64,000 nucleotides of DNA from Bartonella harrusi (GTDB lineage Bacteria > Pseudomonadota > Alphaproteobacteria > Rhizobiales > Rhizobiaceae): the NCBI RefSeq assembly GCF_024297065.1, contig NZ_CP101114.1:310001-374000 (forward strand), written 5' to 3'. The position numbers and the translations under genes are program-made. Of this stretch, positions 41,268-51,804 are shown piece after piece. Numbering within the stretch: position 1 is the first letter of the stretch; each line of letters starts with the position of its first letter. A model generated the notes under the pieces. The model was not told the origin of the DNA. It saw only the letters and a list, made by a program, of their open reading frames with translations, and made no database searches.

Positions 41268-43796
41268 ATGCATAATTTGAAAACAAAATCTCTTTCGACG
41301 TCTTCTTCTGATAAGAGTACACAAAGTGCATCAGAAGAGGATTTATCTACCAAGATTGCTGAGATATTTTCTTATCCGGAAGTATGGAAAAAGGCATTCA
41401 CTCTCGGAAAAAACGTGCGTTTTACGCGAACACCAGAGGTTGAGATTTTACGTCGTCGTATAGAAACAGATCCAGTTTTTGCCAAGCAATTTCAAGCTTT
41501 TACAAAGAAAGAGCAAAAAAATCTTACAAATATTGTAGACAATAAAAACACAACAAGCCCCCACTCCACAAAGAGGGTTATTAATTCTCAATCGCTAGCA
41601 AATAAAGCGTCCGTTTGTTATGCAGCTGTTTTGAAAGAATTGTCACAGCAAGCTGTTTGTAAGCCGTTTGAGGAGGGAGAAGGCAAACAGACATTACAAG
41701 CAGAAAATGTGGTGCAAAAGATAAAGCCTGCTTTTCATCTTTCTGACGACGCATTTTTTGAGTGTGGATCCTTTATATTAGAACAGGTTGATGCTAAAAT
41801 TTTAGGAGAGGATACAATATCGATTGATTGCATTAGTAATGAGATTATCCCCGATACAACTTCCACCTTTAATGAGTCTATTACTGCTCTTTATCGTGTT
41901 CTTGAATACCGTTTTCCGCAATTTTACGATTCCATTACATCAGAATTGCCAGCGGAGAAGATTCAGGGAATAGAGCAAATTTCTCATTTAAGGCATGCAA
42001 AGAATGATACTGTTAAAGAGAATCAAAAATGGCATTCTAAGCTTGTGGTTGAAGATTCTGCTGATAGGTTAAACAATATTGAAGCCCCTATAAAAAGACA
42101 AAGTACCAATGAGATTGTTGCCAATGAGATTGTTGATTGTACAACAGAAAGTCTTGCCAAAGATTCAAAAGACTTTTCTATAATGCAACCTAAAGGAAAA
42201 GTTTTTCGATCCGCTCGTGCATCATTATGCAACTATGATTCTGCTTTGACATCAAATATTCAATCTTTTGATGAAGGTACTTATGAATTTCCTCCGATAA
42301 ATTTATTGCAGGAACCTGTTTTGCATGAAGAGACGCTGATATCGCAAGAAACATTAGAGCGTGGTGCTGGACTCTTGGAAAATGTTTTGGAAGATTTTGG
42401 TATTAAGGGTGAAGTTATCCATGTTCATCCAGGACCAGTGGTGACAATGTATGAATTTGAACCTGCCGCTGGTGTGAAATCATCACGGGTTATTAATCTT
42501 TCTGACGATATTGCACGTTCTATGTCTGCTATTTCTACACGCGTTGCTGTGATTCCTGGACGCAATGTTATTGGGATTGAGTTGCCAAATGCAGTTCGTG
42601 AAACTGTTTATTTACGAGAATTAATCCAAACAAGCTCTTTTCGTGAAAGCCAGTTTAAACTTGCTCTTGCTTTGGGGAAGGGGATTAATGGTGAACCTGT
42701 CATTGCAGAATTAGCAAAAATGCCTCATTTATTGGTTGCGGGAACAACGGGATCGGGAAAATCTGTTGCGATTAATACAATGATTTTATCAATTCTTTAT
42801 CGCATGACTCCTCAACAATGCCGTTTGATCATGGTTGATCCTAAAATGTTAGAACTTTCTGTTTATGATGGTATTCCACATCTCTTAACGCCTGTTGTAA
42901 CTGATCCCCAAAAAGCTGTAACAGCTTTAAAATGGGCGGTTCGTGAAATGGAAGAGCGTTACCGTAAAATGGCTAAATTAGGTGTACGCAATATTGATGG
43001 TTTTAATGCACGTGTTGCTCTTGCAGCACAAAAAGGCGAAACAATCATGTGCACTGTACAGTCAGGTTTTGATAAAGAAAGTGGGGAAATGCTTTATCAT
43101 GAAGAAGCAATGGATCTAACACAACTTCCTTATATCGTTGTCATTGTTGATGAGATGGCTGATCTCATGATGGTAGCAGGGAAAGAAATTGAAAATGCCA
43201 TTCAGCGTTTAGCACAAATGGCTCGTGCTGCAGGTATTCACCTTATTATGGCCACACAGCGTCCTTCTGTTGATGTTATTACAGGTACCATTAAAGCAAA
43301 TTTTCCTACCCGCATTTCTTTTCAGGTAACATCAAAAATAGATAGTCGTACAATTTTAGGAGAACAAGGAGCTGAAACACTTTTGGGTCAAGGCGATATG
43401 CTTCATATGGCTGGTGGTGGGCGTATTGTACGTGTTCATGGTCCTTTTGTTTCTGACGAAGAAGTTGAATCCATTGTTGCGCATCTTAAAAGGCAAGGAA
43501 AACCTGAATATTTAGCAACAGTAACAGATGGTGAAGATGAAAATAAAGAGGATGGAGCGGCTGATTCAGTTTCTGGAATTTTGAGGGAAGAAAACCTTGG
43601 TGAAGATGGTGAAGAACTTTATATGCAAGCTGTAAAAATTGTTATGCGTGATAAAAAATGCTCGACATCTTATATTCAACGTCGGCTTGCAATCGGTTAT
43701 AATAAGGCTGCTTCTCTTGTGGAACGTATGGAAGAAAGAGGTATTGTGGGAGCCGCTAATCATGTTGGAAAACGTGAAATTCTAGTTACTGAATAG
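41268..43796 (+). CDS. ftsK: FtsK/SpoIIIE-family DNA translocase without membrane domain
   Basis: 842 residues. The C-terminal motor has [19 protein letters not shown] (Walker A), [14 protein letters not shown] (Walker B) and [13 protein letters not shown]; a winged gamma domain follows ([33 protein letters not shown]) that reads KOPS-type sequences. The N-terminal about 330 residues are polar and show no membrane helices, unlike canonical FtsK. ATG 41268 is chosen over TTG 41256. It is likely the soluble paralogue carried by many Rhizobiales. Confidence 0.9.
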   Translation: MHNLKTKSLSTSSSDKSTQSASEEDLSTKIAEIFSYPEVWKKAFTLGKNVRFTRTPEVEILRRRIETDPVFAKQFQAFTKKEQKNLTNIVDNKNTTSPHSTKRVINSQSLANKASVCYAAVLKELSQQAVCKPFEEGEGKQTLQAENVVQKIKPAFHLSDDAFFECGSFILEQVDAKILGEDTISIDCISNEIIPDTTSTFNESITALYRVLEYRFPQFYDSITSELPAEKIQGIEQISHLRHAKNDTVKENQKWHSKLVVEDSADRLNNIEAPIKRQSTNEIVANEIVDCTTESLAKDSKDFSIMQPKGKVFRSARASLCNYDSALTSNIQSFDEGTYEFPPINLLQEPVLHEETLISQETLERGAGLLENVLEDFGIKGEVIHVHPGPVVTMYEFEPAAGVKSSRVINLSDDIARSMSAISTRVAVIPGRNVIGIELPNAVRETVYLRELIQTSSFRESQFKLALALGKGINGEPVIAELAKMPHLLVAGTTGSGKSVAINTMILSILYRMTPQQCRLIMVDPKMLELSVYDGIPHLLTPVVTDPQKAVTALKWAVREMEERYRKMAKLGVRNIDGFNARVALAAQKGETIMCTVQSGFDKESGEMLYHEEAMDLTQLPYIVVIVDEMADLMMVAGKEIENAIQRLAQMARAAGIHLIMATQRPSVDVITGTIKANFPTRISFQVTSKIDSRTILGEQGAETLLGQGDMLHMAGGGRIVRVHGPFVSDEEVESIVAHLKRQGKPEYLATVTDGEDENKEDGAADSVSGILREENLGEDGEELYMQAVKIVMRDKKCSTSYIQRRLAIGYNKAASLVERMEERGIVGAANHVGKREILVTE

Positions 43797-44878
43797 AATA
43801 ATAAGTAAGACATTTTAAAAATGCATAATTTTAAAATGTCTGATGATCGTTATTTAAATGGTTGATGCTTGTTTTATTTTATGAAAGCAGCTGTTATTTT
43901 GTGCTTATTTTCAAACGACGAAATATTAAAATATGAATGAGAAATGACAAAACAAAAGCAATATTTCTCGTATGAAGACGACTGATATGTAATATAAGAC
44001 CATACAAAGAAGAGATGAAAATATTTTTTACATTTTTAGATTATCTGAAATGTAAAAAACTACATATGATTGAGAGAGGGCTTTGTGTTGTTTCTCTGAG
44101 TGTAGAGATCTTCTTTGATTCAGCGGAGATGGAGCGTATTTTTTGAGCTTTTTTTTATGTCCGCACAAAAGAAAAGAAGTTTTTTAGATCAAAGAAATGA
44201 TCACAAGAGAGTGAAGAATACGAGAAGTGCAAGTTTCATTGCATTGGATGGTTTAAAGGCGTGTTATTGAATTTTCTGTAGTCTCTCTTAACATTATTGG
44301 TTGAGGGAAGGTCTTTATTATTGGAAATTTTTTGGGAAAATATTTCCCTTATTGCTAGCTTAGGTGAGATACGAATGTTCGTTACAATAATTGATGAACA
44401 TGCAATAGTTTTGAAGGCTTCTTCTCTTTTTTCTTTTCATGGTGAAACGGTCAAAATTCTGCTACAGACGGTTGATAGTAAGGTGACAGTCAAAATATTT
44501 ATTACATAGCAGGTGTATGTATACAGGTTGGTATTATTAGCTTAAAAATAAAATCAGTCATTTTTTGATTTTGTGCATAGCATGAACAGCAGATCAGTTG
44601 AAGAATAAACAGAAACTTTTTCATTTTATGCCGAAACATTTGCTAAAATGGTTTTGCTTGGAAAATGAATAAGAATGTTTAATTTAGAGATGTTTCTAAA
44701 GGATAGCCTAAAAGGGAGGCTTCTATTGGTCTAATTTTGGTAAGCTTACCAGTAGATTTAAGAATGAATGTTATCAAATATAGGCAGTTTGATTGAAGAC
44801 GCTTTACTTTGGAGAGAATAGGCCGCTTAGTGGAGTGTTGATGATATCCAGAAAGGTTTAAATGTTGAATGATCTGCT
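43797..44878. other. Long stretch without a supportable gene
   Basis: About 1.1 kb. Short frames exist (for example 44297-44509 +), but none has a ribosome site or family motif. As the kinase downstream lacks a good start and is short for its type, this may be the decayed 5' part of that gene; no conserved motif proves it. Confidence 0.4.
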
Positions 44879-46264
44879 GTGCCAATGTTTGATGAAAGAG
44901 TGTCGCTTGAGAGATTTCATGGCTTTGGTGTTTTAAAGATGCAAGAAAAAGAACAAGAGAAAAAAGATGAAAATTCGGATGCAAACAGATCAAGTCTTTC
45001 GGAAATAGAGTGTTCAGCTTTTCATGAAATTGCACAGCGATTGCGTGGAGAATTGCATTCATCTTTAGAATGTGAGCATTCTGATAAAAAAGCGATAGAG
45101 CTATTGCCAAATACACAGGATTTGTCGGAAAATACTATAGAACAAACGCTTATAAAAGAACCAGCAGTTGTTTTATCATTATTGGATACAGCGACTGATG
45201 GTATATTTTGGTTAGATGGACAGGGCTTCATTCAAGCGGTCAGTAGAACTGCTTTGACATTAACTGGCTATGAGATCAAAGAATTGCAGGCACAATCATT
45301 CTCATCATTACTGACTTTGCAAAGTCGCTCTTTGATTGAGGAGTATTTTAAATTAATCCGTGTGAAAGGAAAAAATCCGATTTTTAATCGTGGGGAGACA
45401 GTTGAGTTAGTAACGAAAAGTCAGAAAAATATAACGGTTTCTATAACGATTGTGCCTTTGGCACGGCAAGACAATTATGCTGTTATAGTGCATAATTTGC
45501 CACGAGCAATTCTATCAGTGGATATAAAAACAGAAGAGAATGAAAAGGTTGGAATTGTTCATGAAATGCGAACGCCTTTAAATGCTCTCATTGGTTTTGC
45601 AGAAATTATGAGAGAGGGGCGTTTTGGGACGATCGACAATGAACGGTATCGTGGGTATTTATGCGATATTATTGCATCTGGAAAACATATATTATCGCTG
45701 GTGAATCAGTTACTAGAATACTCAAAAAAAAATTATTCTGATTTAAATAAGCAGAATAAAAAACCTCTTATAACTGAAGCATTTGATGTGATAGCGTGTT
45801 TACGAACGAGTGTGGCTTTTCTTGAAACACAGGCTAATCATAATGGCATTATCATGCGTATTGCTGCTCCAGTTCATGTACCATTTATTGGTGTATCACA
45901 ACAGACATTTCGGCAAATTATATGGAATCTTCTGTCTAATGCCATTCGTTTTACCCCATCGGGAGGGCAAATTATTGTTCACGTTTCTTATAGAAAAAAA
46001 CAACGTGTAAAGATTTCAGTGAGTGATAACGGTATAGGAATGAGTGATGAAGAGATTATGCAGGCATTGCAACCGTATGGTCAGGTAAAGCGCAAAGACG
46101 GACGATCTGGTGATAGCGCCTTTAGGGGAACGGGTTTGGGACTTCCAATGTGCAAGGCAATGGTAGAAGAAAGTGGTGGTCAATTTTTGTTATTTTCAAA
46201 ACCCAATCATGGAACAACTGTGGAAATGTTTTTTCCTGTGTTCCATGAGGAGAGTCAAGAATAA
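44879..46264 (+). CDS. PAS-domain sensor histidine kinase, likely N-terminally truncated
   Basis: 461 residues. A PAS domain (VVLSLLDTATDGIFWLDGQGFIQAVSRTALTLTGYEIKELQAQSF), a HisKA domain with VHEMRTPLNALIGFAEIM (phospho-His), and HATPase with IIWNLLSNAIRFTPSGGQI, DNGIGMSDEEI and GTGLGLPMCKAMVEESGG. Overall it resembles the C-terminal half of rhizobial PdhS/DivJ-like cell-cycle kinases. No ribosome site is seen at 44879, 44885 or 44939, and no membrane helices are present. Confidence 0.8.
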   Translation: MPMFDERVSLERFHGFGVLKMQEKEQEKKDENSDANRSSLSEIECSAFHEIAQRLRGELHSSLECEHSDKKAIELLPNTQDLSENTIEQTLIKEPAVVLSLLDTATDGIFWLDGQGFIQAVSRTALTLTGYEIKELQAQSFSSLLTLQSRSLIEEYFKLIRVKGKNPIFNRGETVELVTKSQKNITVSITIVPLARQDNYAVIVHNLPRAILSVDIKTEENEKVGIVHEMRTPLNALIGFAEIMREGRFGTIDNERYRGYLCDIIASGKHILSLVNQLLEYSKKNYSDLNKQNKKPLITEAFDVIACLRTSVAFLETQANHNGIIMRIAAPVHVPFIGVSQQTFRQIIWNLLSNAIRFTPSGGQIIVHVSYRKKQRVKISVSDNGIGMSDEEIMQALQPYGQVKRKDGRSGDSAFRGTGLGLPMCKAMVEESGGQFLLFSKPNHGTTVEMFFPVFHEESQE

Positions 46265-46266
46265 AT

Positions 46267-46680
46267 TCATTTTTTCTTGGCTAAAAGATCTCTGATTTCT
46301 GATAGAAGCTGTTCTTCTAAAGACATTTTTTTTGAACTTTCCTCTTCTTCTTGTTTCCTGCGTATTTTATTCATACCTTTAACAAACAGGAAAAGGACCC
46401 AAGCGATAATAAGAAAATTGATCAGCAAAGTGATAAAGTTGCCGTAGCTAATGGTTGCTCCCGCTGCTTTAGCGGCACTTAATGTCGCTTGTTTTTCACC
46501 GGCAAGCTGGATAAACATGTTCGAAAAATCGATTCCGCCTGTAATAAGTCCAATGATTGGCATAAAAATATCATTGACAATTGAATTGACTAAGCTACCG
46601 AAGGCTCCCCCTATAATCACACCGATGGCAAGGTCAATCATATTACCTTTTAGGGCAAATTCTTTGAATTCTTTAAGCAT
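46267..46680 (-). CDS. mscL: Large-conductance mechanosensitive channel
   Basis: 137 residues: N-terminal [40 protein letters not shown] (TM1 pore helix), second helix [23 protein letters not shown], and a basic/acidic C-terminal bundle ending [12 protein letters not shown]. It releases solutes on osmotic downshock. Confidence 0.97.
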   Translation of the reverse strand: MLKEFKEFALKGNMIDLAIGVIIGGAFGSLVNSIVNDIFMPIIGLITGGIDFSNMFIQLAGEKQATLSAAKAAGATISYGNFITLLINFLIIAWVLFLFVKGMNKIRRKQEEEESSKKMSLEEQLLSEIRDLLAKKK

Positions 46681-47270
46681 TACATCTTCCCCTTCATATA
46701 AAAGACATATGATAATTTTAATTACCGCTTTTGATAAAAAAGAAAAGAGCGATTTTTATTTTCTTTCTAACCATTATATTACAAAAATTAAAATTCCTGC
46801 CCAAAAATATTTTGGCATATTAAAAAGTCTAAAATCTATTGCATGGGTCAGTCCTGTTTGGCTTTAAAATGAAGGGGATCTTCAGAGAGAGCAAAGTGAT
46901 GGAACGCTTCTCGTAAAAAAGTTCTAACTCCTTTTTAAACAAAAGGAGGGAACCGTTTTTGATTGATAAAAATGTTATCAATTTTTTATGACAACATATT
47001 GAAAAAAAGAGATCTATTTTGCGGGATTCTTGTTTTTTACAGATTTAATATTTGAACAATTTTGAGAGAGTAAGAAAGTTTTTTCAAAGACCAAAAGGCT
47101 CTTTTTTGTTCAATGTACGCAAAAATAAATGTAATGGCGAAGGTATTATAAATTCTCTTGTCGTATGATAAACATTCTTGTTTAGATGATATGCTATCTT
47201 TATTGGCGATCTTTTGTGTTAAGAGTTTATATGAGGTGCAGCGGATGAGTTTTATTTTGGAGAAGGATTG
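46681..47270. other. Intergenic region between mscL and pyrD
   Basis: About 590 bases, AT-rich, divergent. No coding frame with a ribosome site or motif, and no clear repeat. Likely promoters for both flanking genes. Confidence 0.5.
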
Positions 47271-48356
47271 ATGAGTTTCTTTCGTTGTATTGGTCGTTCT
47301 GCTTTATTTATGTTAGACCCAGAATATGCACATCGTTTAGCGATTATGGGATTAAAAAGTGGGTTGAGCAGTTGTCAAAAGGTTTTTGATAAGCGTTTGT
47401 GTGTGACTGTTGCAGGTCTTGAATTTGAAAATTTTATCGGTCTTGCTGCGGGGTTTGATAAGAATGCAGAGGTTGTTGATGCTGTTTTTCGCTTAGGATT
47501 TGGTTTTACTGAAATTGGTACCGTTACACCAAAGCCCCAAGAGGGAAATCCTAAACCGCGGCTTTTTCGCTTAAAAGAAGATGAAGCGATTATTAATAGA
47601 ATGGGTTTTAACAATGATGGGCATAAAATTGTTTATGGTAGACTTCGCACGTATAAAAAGACAGGCATTATAGGAATCAATATTGGCGCCAATAAGGATA
47701 CGATTGATAAAATTAGCGATTATACTTCTGGAATTGCTCATTTTTATGATATTTCTGATTATTTTACGATTAATATTTCCTCGCCTAATACACCAGGTTT
47801 ACGCGCTTTACAGGCTCGTGATAGTTTACATTTTTTGATAAATGCGATTTCACAGGCACGTGATGAACAAAAGAAAAAGCATGGATTTTCCGTTCCCATT
47901 TTTTTAAAAATTGCGCCTGATTTATCAGAAAAAGAATTGGATGATATCGCTGAAGAAATGAAGCTTTCTGATTTTGATGGTCTGATTGTTTCCAATACCA
48001 CTCTTTCACGCCAAGGACTTAAAAATAGTCTACTAAGTGGTGAGGAGGGGGGGCTTTCTGGGCGTCCACTTTTTGAGCGCTCTACTATTGTGCTTGCAAA
48101 AATGCGTCAAAAATTAGGTAAGGAGATTGCAATCATTGGCGTTGGTGGTATAAAGGATGCACAAACGGCTTTGGAAAAAGTGAAAGCTGGTGCGGATTTG
48201 GTCCAGTTATACAGTGGAATGATTTATGAAGGACCTAGCCTTGTTATAGCGATTCTGAAAGAGATTGTGCAATTGATACAACAAGATGGGGTTGAAAATA
48301 TAAAAGCTTATCGTGATCATCGTGTTGAACATTGGGCAAAGCATGCTCTTCCTTAG
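47271..48356 (+). CDS. pyrD: Dihydroorotate dehydrogenase (quinone), class 2
   Basis: 361 residues. [11 protein letters not shown] at the start, [57 protein letters not shown] with the catalytic Ser of class 2, VSNTT and [11 protein letters not shown]. Membrane-associated FMN enzyme of pyrimidine synthesis. ATG 47271 follows GGAGAAGG. Confidence 0.97.
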   Translation: MSFFRCIGRSALFMLDPEYAHRLAIMGLKSGLSSCQKVFDKRLCVTVAGLEFENFIGLAAGFDKNAEVVDAVFRLGFGFTEIGTVTPKPQEGNPKPRLFRLKEDEAIINRMGFNNDGHKIVYGRLRTYKKTGIIGINIGANKDTIDKISDYTSGIAHFYDISDYFTINISSPNTPGLRALQARDSLHFLINAISQARDEQKKKHGFSVPIFLKIAPDLSEKELDDIAEEMKLSDFDGLIVSNTTLSRQGLKNSLLSGEEGGLSGRPLFERSTIVLAKMRQKLGKEIAIIGVGGIKDAQTALEKVKAGADLVQLYSGMIYEGPSLVIAILKEIVQLIQQDGVENIKAYRDHRVEHWAKHALP

Positions 48357-48492
48357 TAAAGGATTTTTTTTGATAAAAAATGCAGGATTTTTTCAAAGGG
48401 GCTTGCAAACTCTTTTGATCTTCCTTATGTCACACAAACAGAGAATAAGTGTTTATGAAATAGTAAACAGTTATGGTATATTTATTTTTTAT

Positions 48493-48569
48493 GCGGTTGT
48501 AGCTCAGTTGGTTAGAGCGCTGGTTTGTGGCACCAGAGGTCGTAGGTTCAAATCCCACCAACCGTACCA
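48493..48569 (+). tRNA. tRNA-His (GTG)
   Basis: 77 bases with encoded CCA. Anticodon stem CTGGT/ACCAG with loop TTGTGGC, anticodon GTG. The base 5' of the acceptor is T, not G, and the discriminator is A73, with G1-T72 closing the stem. This is the alphaproteobacterial type that lacks the usual G-1:C73 identity pair. The third T-stem pair is A/C. Confidence 0.97.
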
Positions 48570-48970
48570 TTTATCTTGTTACAACTTTTCTCATTCTCAT
48601 TTAGTGCGATTTTTGCTGTGGTTAGAAGCCGCAGTTATTGGCTTTTGTTGCGTTTGAGCCGTCACAGAGCAAAGACCTTGCGCGGGTGATTTTATGCGTT
48701 TTTTTCCAAAAATGACCAATTTGTCTAAAAGAGCGGAGACTTTTTTGCAGAAGGTCTCGGCTCATTTCCCCCTTTTTTTTCAATCTGTTATAAAAATAGC
48801 ACTTTCTGAAGTTTGAATACACCTCATGGGGTGCAGATAAGAGACGAACCGACGAACTTTATTGAGAAGACACTAGAAGTCGCATATAACCAACTGTTTA
48901 TTAAGCATAAATTTATCATTATGGCAGAATATAGCATCTTATCTTTATTCTAGCGTAGGGGAGCACCAAT
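48570..48970. other. Start of decayed island after tRNA-His
   Basis: No intact gene. A 66-codon minus-strand frame (48622-48822) has no known motif. Between tRNA-His and the methyltransferase remnant. Confidence 0.45.
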
Positions 48971-49201
48971 ATGACGATTATAGCGGATGAGAAGAAGATA
49001 GAGGGCTTGAACCAAAGCCCACAAGAGCAAGACATAGATAAGTTAAAGGCCGCCTTTCCGCAATGTTTTAGGGAGGGCAAGCTGGATATAGATTAGCTTT
49101 TAAACCTATGCCGTGAATATATCGACAATGATTTTGAGAAGTTTAAGTTTGAATGGAAAAATGCATTGAAGCAGTTTATCTGGGAAATACCTATCAGTTG
49201 A
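48971..49201 (+). pseudogene. Type III restriction methyltransferase N-terminal remnant
   Basis: ATG 48971 opens a frame with DIDKLKAAFPQCFREGKLDID, then a TAG (49094-49096), continuing LLNLCREYIDNDFEKFKFEWK in frame, the well-known N-terminus of type III Mod subunits. After that the similarity stops and the frame ends at 49201. The catalytic DPPY region is absent, so the gene is dead. Confidence 0.65.
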
Positions 49202-49312
49202 CCATTAAACAGGATACAGAGTGTGAACTAGGTGGCGTTTTATTCATACGGAAACTAAAAAAACGAAGCACTTGCGGTAAGTTTTCTATCAAATATAAAA
49301 GGAGGATGCACC

Positions 49313-49871
49313 ATGTTTAACATAATAATCGCTTTTATTTTGTGGAGTATTTACTCTTGAAGTTATCAATGGAAACGTTTTAACTCTGGTCGAACGCTTT
49401 CTCGTCTTAACTGTGATTTTATTGCCCATTATTGCTGTGAATATTAAAATCGTCCGACAGGGACAACCTGTGATCATTACTAAAATTCTGACAGTGATTG
49501 TCTTGTTTGTTAATTGTTTCGCTGGATGGTCTACACTTTTACTGAACTACCCCACAGTTTTTTACTATCTGTCACTTGCTCTGGTTTCATTGATTAGCTT
49601 GCTGGTAAAGAAACCCTTTACCATTTTTTATTCCAGTGCTGGTGTTTTTGAAGAAAAACGCAAACATATCTTATTTTATCTCATCAATAAATATATTCCA
49701 TAGATTCGGGTAATCATCTTTTTTGCCAATGCTCTTATAGCGGCTTTTTTTGCATGAATCCCCCAGCTTTGGTGGGGCACTATGGGTTTAATTTGTGCTG
49801 GTATTCTTTTTTCTAAATATCTTCCTCACATCATGCAATATTTTTATCGCGTCAAACATCATGGAGCGTAA
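49313..49871 (+). pseudogene. Decayed membrane protein gene
   Basis: A start with good ribosome site (GGAGG) reads IIIAFILWSIYS and stops; in another frame 49413-49703 gives several membrane helices (ITKILTVIVLFVNCFAGWSTLLL, FYYLSLALVSLISLLV), and after two more stops a last helix (LWWGTMGLICAGILFS) to TAA 49869. One frameshift and at least three stops. Family not recognised. Confidence 0.55.
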
Positions 49872-49872
49872 T

Positions 49873-50377
49873 ATGTCATTATTTAACATTCTGACCGGAA
49901 CTCCTTTATGGGCCTAGGTTTTGCTTATTTTTCTCATTACGAAGGGAATAAGCGCATTGAAAGATAGGGAAATGAAGGTTAACCGACTTTTTCTATTGCC
50001 GTTAATCTTTCTTTTTTTGGGCGGAAGCGATGTGATTAAAAAGCTGGCGTTCCTAGGCTGGTGAGCAATCTCAATGTTGGCGGGGCTGATAATTGGCTTT
50101 GGCGTTGGCTGGTTTTGCTCTGGCGTGCCGCTCCGCGTTTAAAAATCAAAGAGGGAACGAATTTAGTTATTTGGCCTGGTACGCCGTTGACGCTGATATT
50201 TATTCTTATCGCTTTTTTCATCAAATTCCATTGATTGTTTTTCTCAATGTTGAACATGATTTGAAATATGCATTTGATTTTAAACTTCTTTTTGGTTTTT
50301 TAAGTGGATTCACTGGTGGTGTGTTGTGGGGAGGCACATTAAATTTATATATAACATTTCGAAAGAATCCAAATTAA
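49873..50377 (+). pseudogene. DUF6622-like membrane protein, multiply broken
   Basis: Starts SLFNILTGTPLWA, the typical first line of DUF6622-type membrane proteins, then a TAG, FLITKGISALKDREMKVNRLFLLPLIFLFLGG, further stops, and in another frame APRLKIKEGTNLVIWPGTPLTLIFILIAFFIKF. At least two stops and one frameshift. Family name from memory. Confidence 0.5.
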
Positions 50378-51047
50378 TCCCTATACCATTAGCTGTGGAT
50401 GCCTCCTATCAGAACTATCTCAATAGAAGCTTATTCCTAACAACAACGCTGCATATAAACGCAGTGTTGCCTCATAGTTTCAGATTTTTTTGTCCTAGCG
50501 CGTGAATGTGACGGAAGTGATATATCTGACTATGCCCCCTTTGGGAGCAGAGCGAGCCTAAAGGTTTAGAATGCTATGAGTTTAAGCTAGCTGGGCTTTG
50601 AGCAGATGGTTTATCGCTCATGGTAAATCATTTTGTTTCACGATTCAAAAAGAGGAGAGTGATGACCTCATTGGTGTAGGTGGGCAAGAAAACTCTTAGC
50701 TTAGCAATGTGTCAACGTTTGTAGAACTATGTTGTGGAACCCATACGCAAAGCGGTCGCTATGATGGCATGATGCTTTTGTCAAGCATTATGATATATGG
50801 TCGGGACCTGTGTTTAAGGGTGCAACTGTGGTCACTGTACGACCCTGTAGAATTGCGTCTGAGTATTTAGACAATGCATTGATTTATAAAGATAAACAAT
50901 GTTTTTACAACTTGTGTCATCTTCCCAAATATTGTAAGATTCTCTCATCTCATCTCAAATCCTCTTATGTTGAACCAAGTGAAATTATGTTTGCACATCA
51001 TAAGCGGGGTTGGTGTATGGGGTGAAAACTGTTTGGAAAGGAGCAAA
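50378..51047. other. Decayed stretch of the island
   Basis: No intact gene. A 71-codon frame (50810-51025) is embedded in sequence full of stops, with no family motif. Likely remains of mobile-element cargo. Confidence 0.45.
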
Positions 51048-51438
51048 ATGCCTTTAATGAATCGTCTCAATACCAAGGGTTGTTGCAACATTGGGGGCTG
51101 GCAAAGAATATGATGGCGCTAGTTTGCACCTTCATAAGCGTAAAGATGGTGATGCTCAACGGCTTTTACGTTATATCATCCACGGGCGGCGCCGTGAAAT
51201 GAGCTTGGGTAGTTTAAAAGATGTCTCTTTAAAACAAGCCCGTGAATGTGCAACCCAATGGTGTTCTGTTCTCCGTGAGGGCCGTGATCCCATTAAAGAA
51301 CGTGACAAACAAAAGCGTGAGGCTATGCGTAATCTCCATTATCTAAAAGATATTGCTTTGGATGCTTTCGAAAGCCGTAAAGCTGAATTAAAAGGAGATG
51401 GTAAGGCTGGAGATTGGTTTTCACCTTTACGTCTTTAG
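51048..51438 (+). pseudogene. Tyrosine integrase N-terminal remnant (DUF4102 arm-binding domain)
   Basis: ATG 51048 behind AAAGGAG gives PLMNRLNT, then a 1-base shift near 51080, then LGAGKEYDGASLHLHKRKDGDAQRLLRYIIHGRRREMSLGSLKDVSLKQARECATQWCSVLREGRDPI, the arm-binding domain of island integrases. The frame ends at 51438 before any catalytic R-H-R-Y residues. It marks an old integration, probably at tRNA-His. Confidence 0.78.
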
Positions 51439-51804
51439 GAGCTGCAGACTCCATACAGGCTATGCGTACAATATGTGAAGCATGCTTGCGCGATCAGTGT
51501 GTCATTATTGCGTTGTGCACGCAACCCTCTAGCTAGTACTTCATTGGTAAGGCTTTTTAAAACGCTGGTTGTAATTATCTGTGTGTTTTTAAAGAGAACG
51601 TTAGCACCGATGTATCGCGTGCAGTACCAATTTTTCCACTATATTTGATATGGTAAGCAGCTTATAATAGTCTCAAGGTCTCTTTTACCTTGATAGGATT
51701 TGTGGCATTCTTTAAAAATGAAGTTGATAGAGTTTTTTCATAACGTTCATGTATGGGGTAATACCTAATAGTGAGGCTTGAATGTTTTTTTGAGTTGGTG
51801 TGTT
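51439..51804. other. Remaining island end and promoter region of the glutamine synthetase-like gene
   Basis: No intact gene and no catalytic integrase part found. The last part must contain the promoter of the gene at 51805. Confidence 0.45.

Noticed and set aside
44297..44509. 70-codon plus-strand frame in the 1.1 kb gap
   Set aside because: No ribosome site, no recognisable family, hydrophobic by composition of AT-rich DNA.
44679..45116. 145-codon minus-strand frame opposite the histidine kinase start
   Set aside because: It overlaps the kinase, has no motif and no ribosome site; a shadow frame.
50810..51025. 71-codon frame in the decayed island
   Set aside because: Surrounded by stops, no motif or ribosome site; not supported as a gene.
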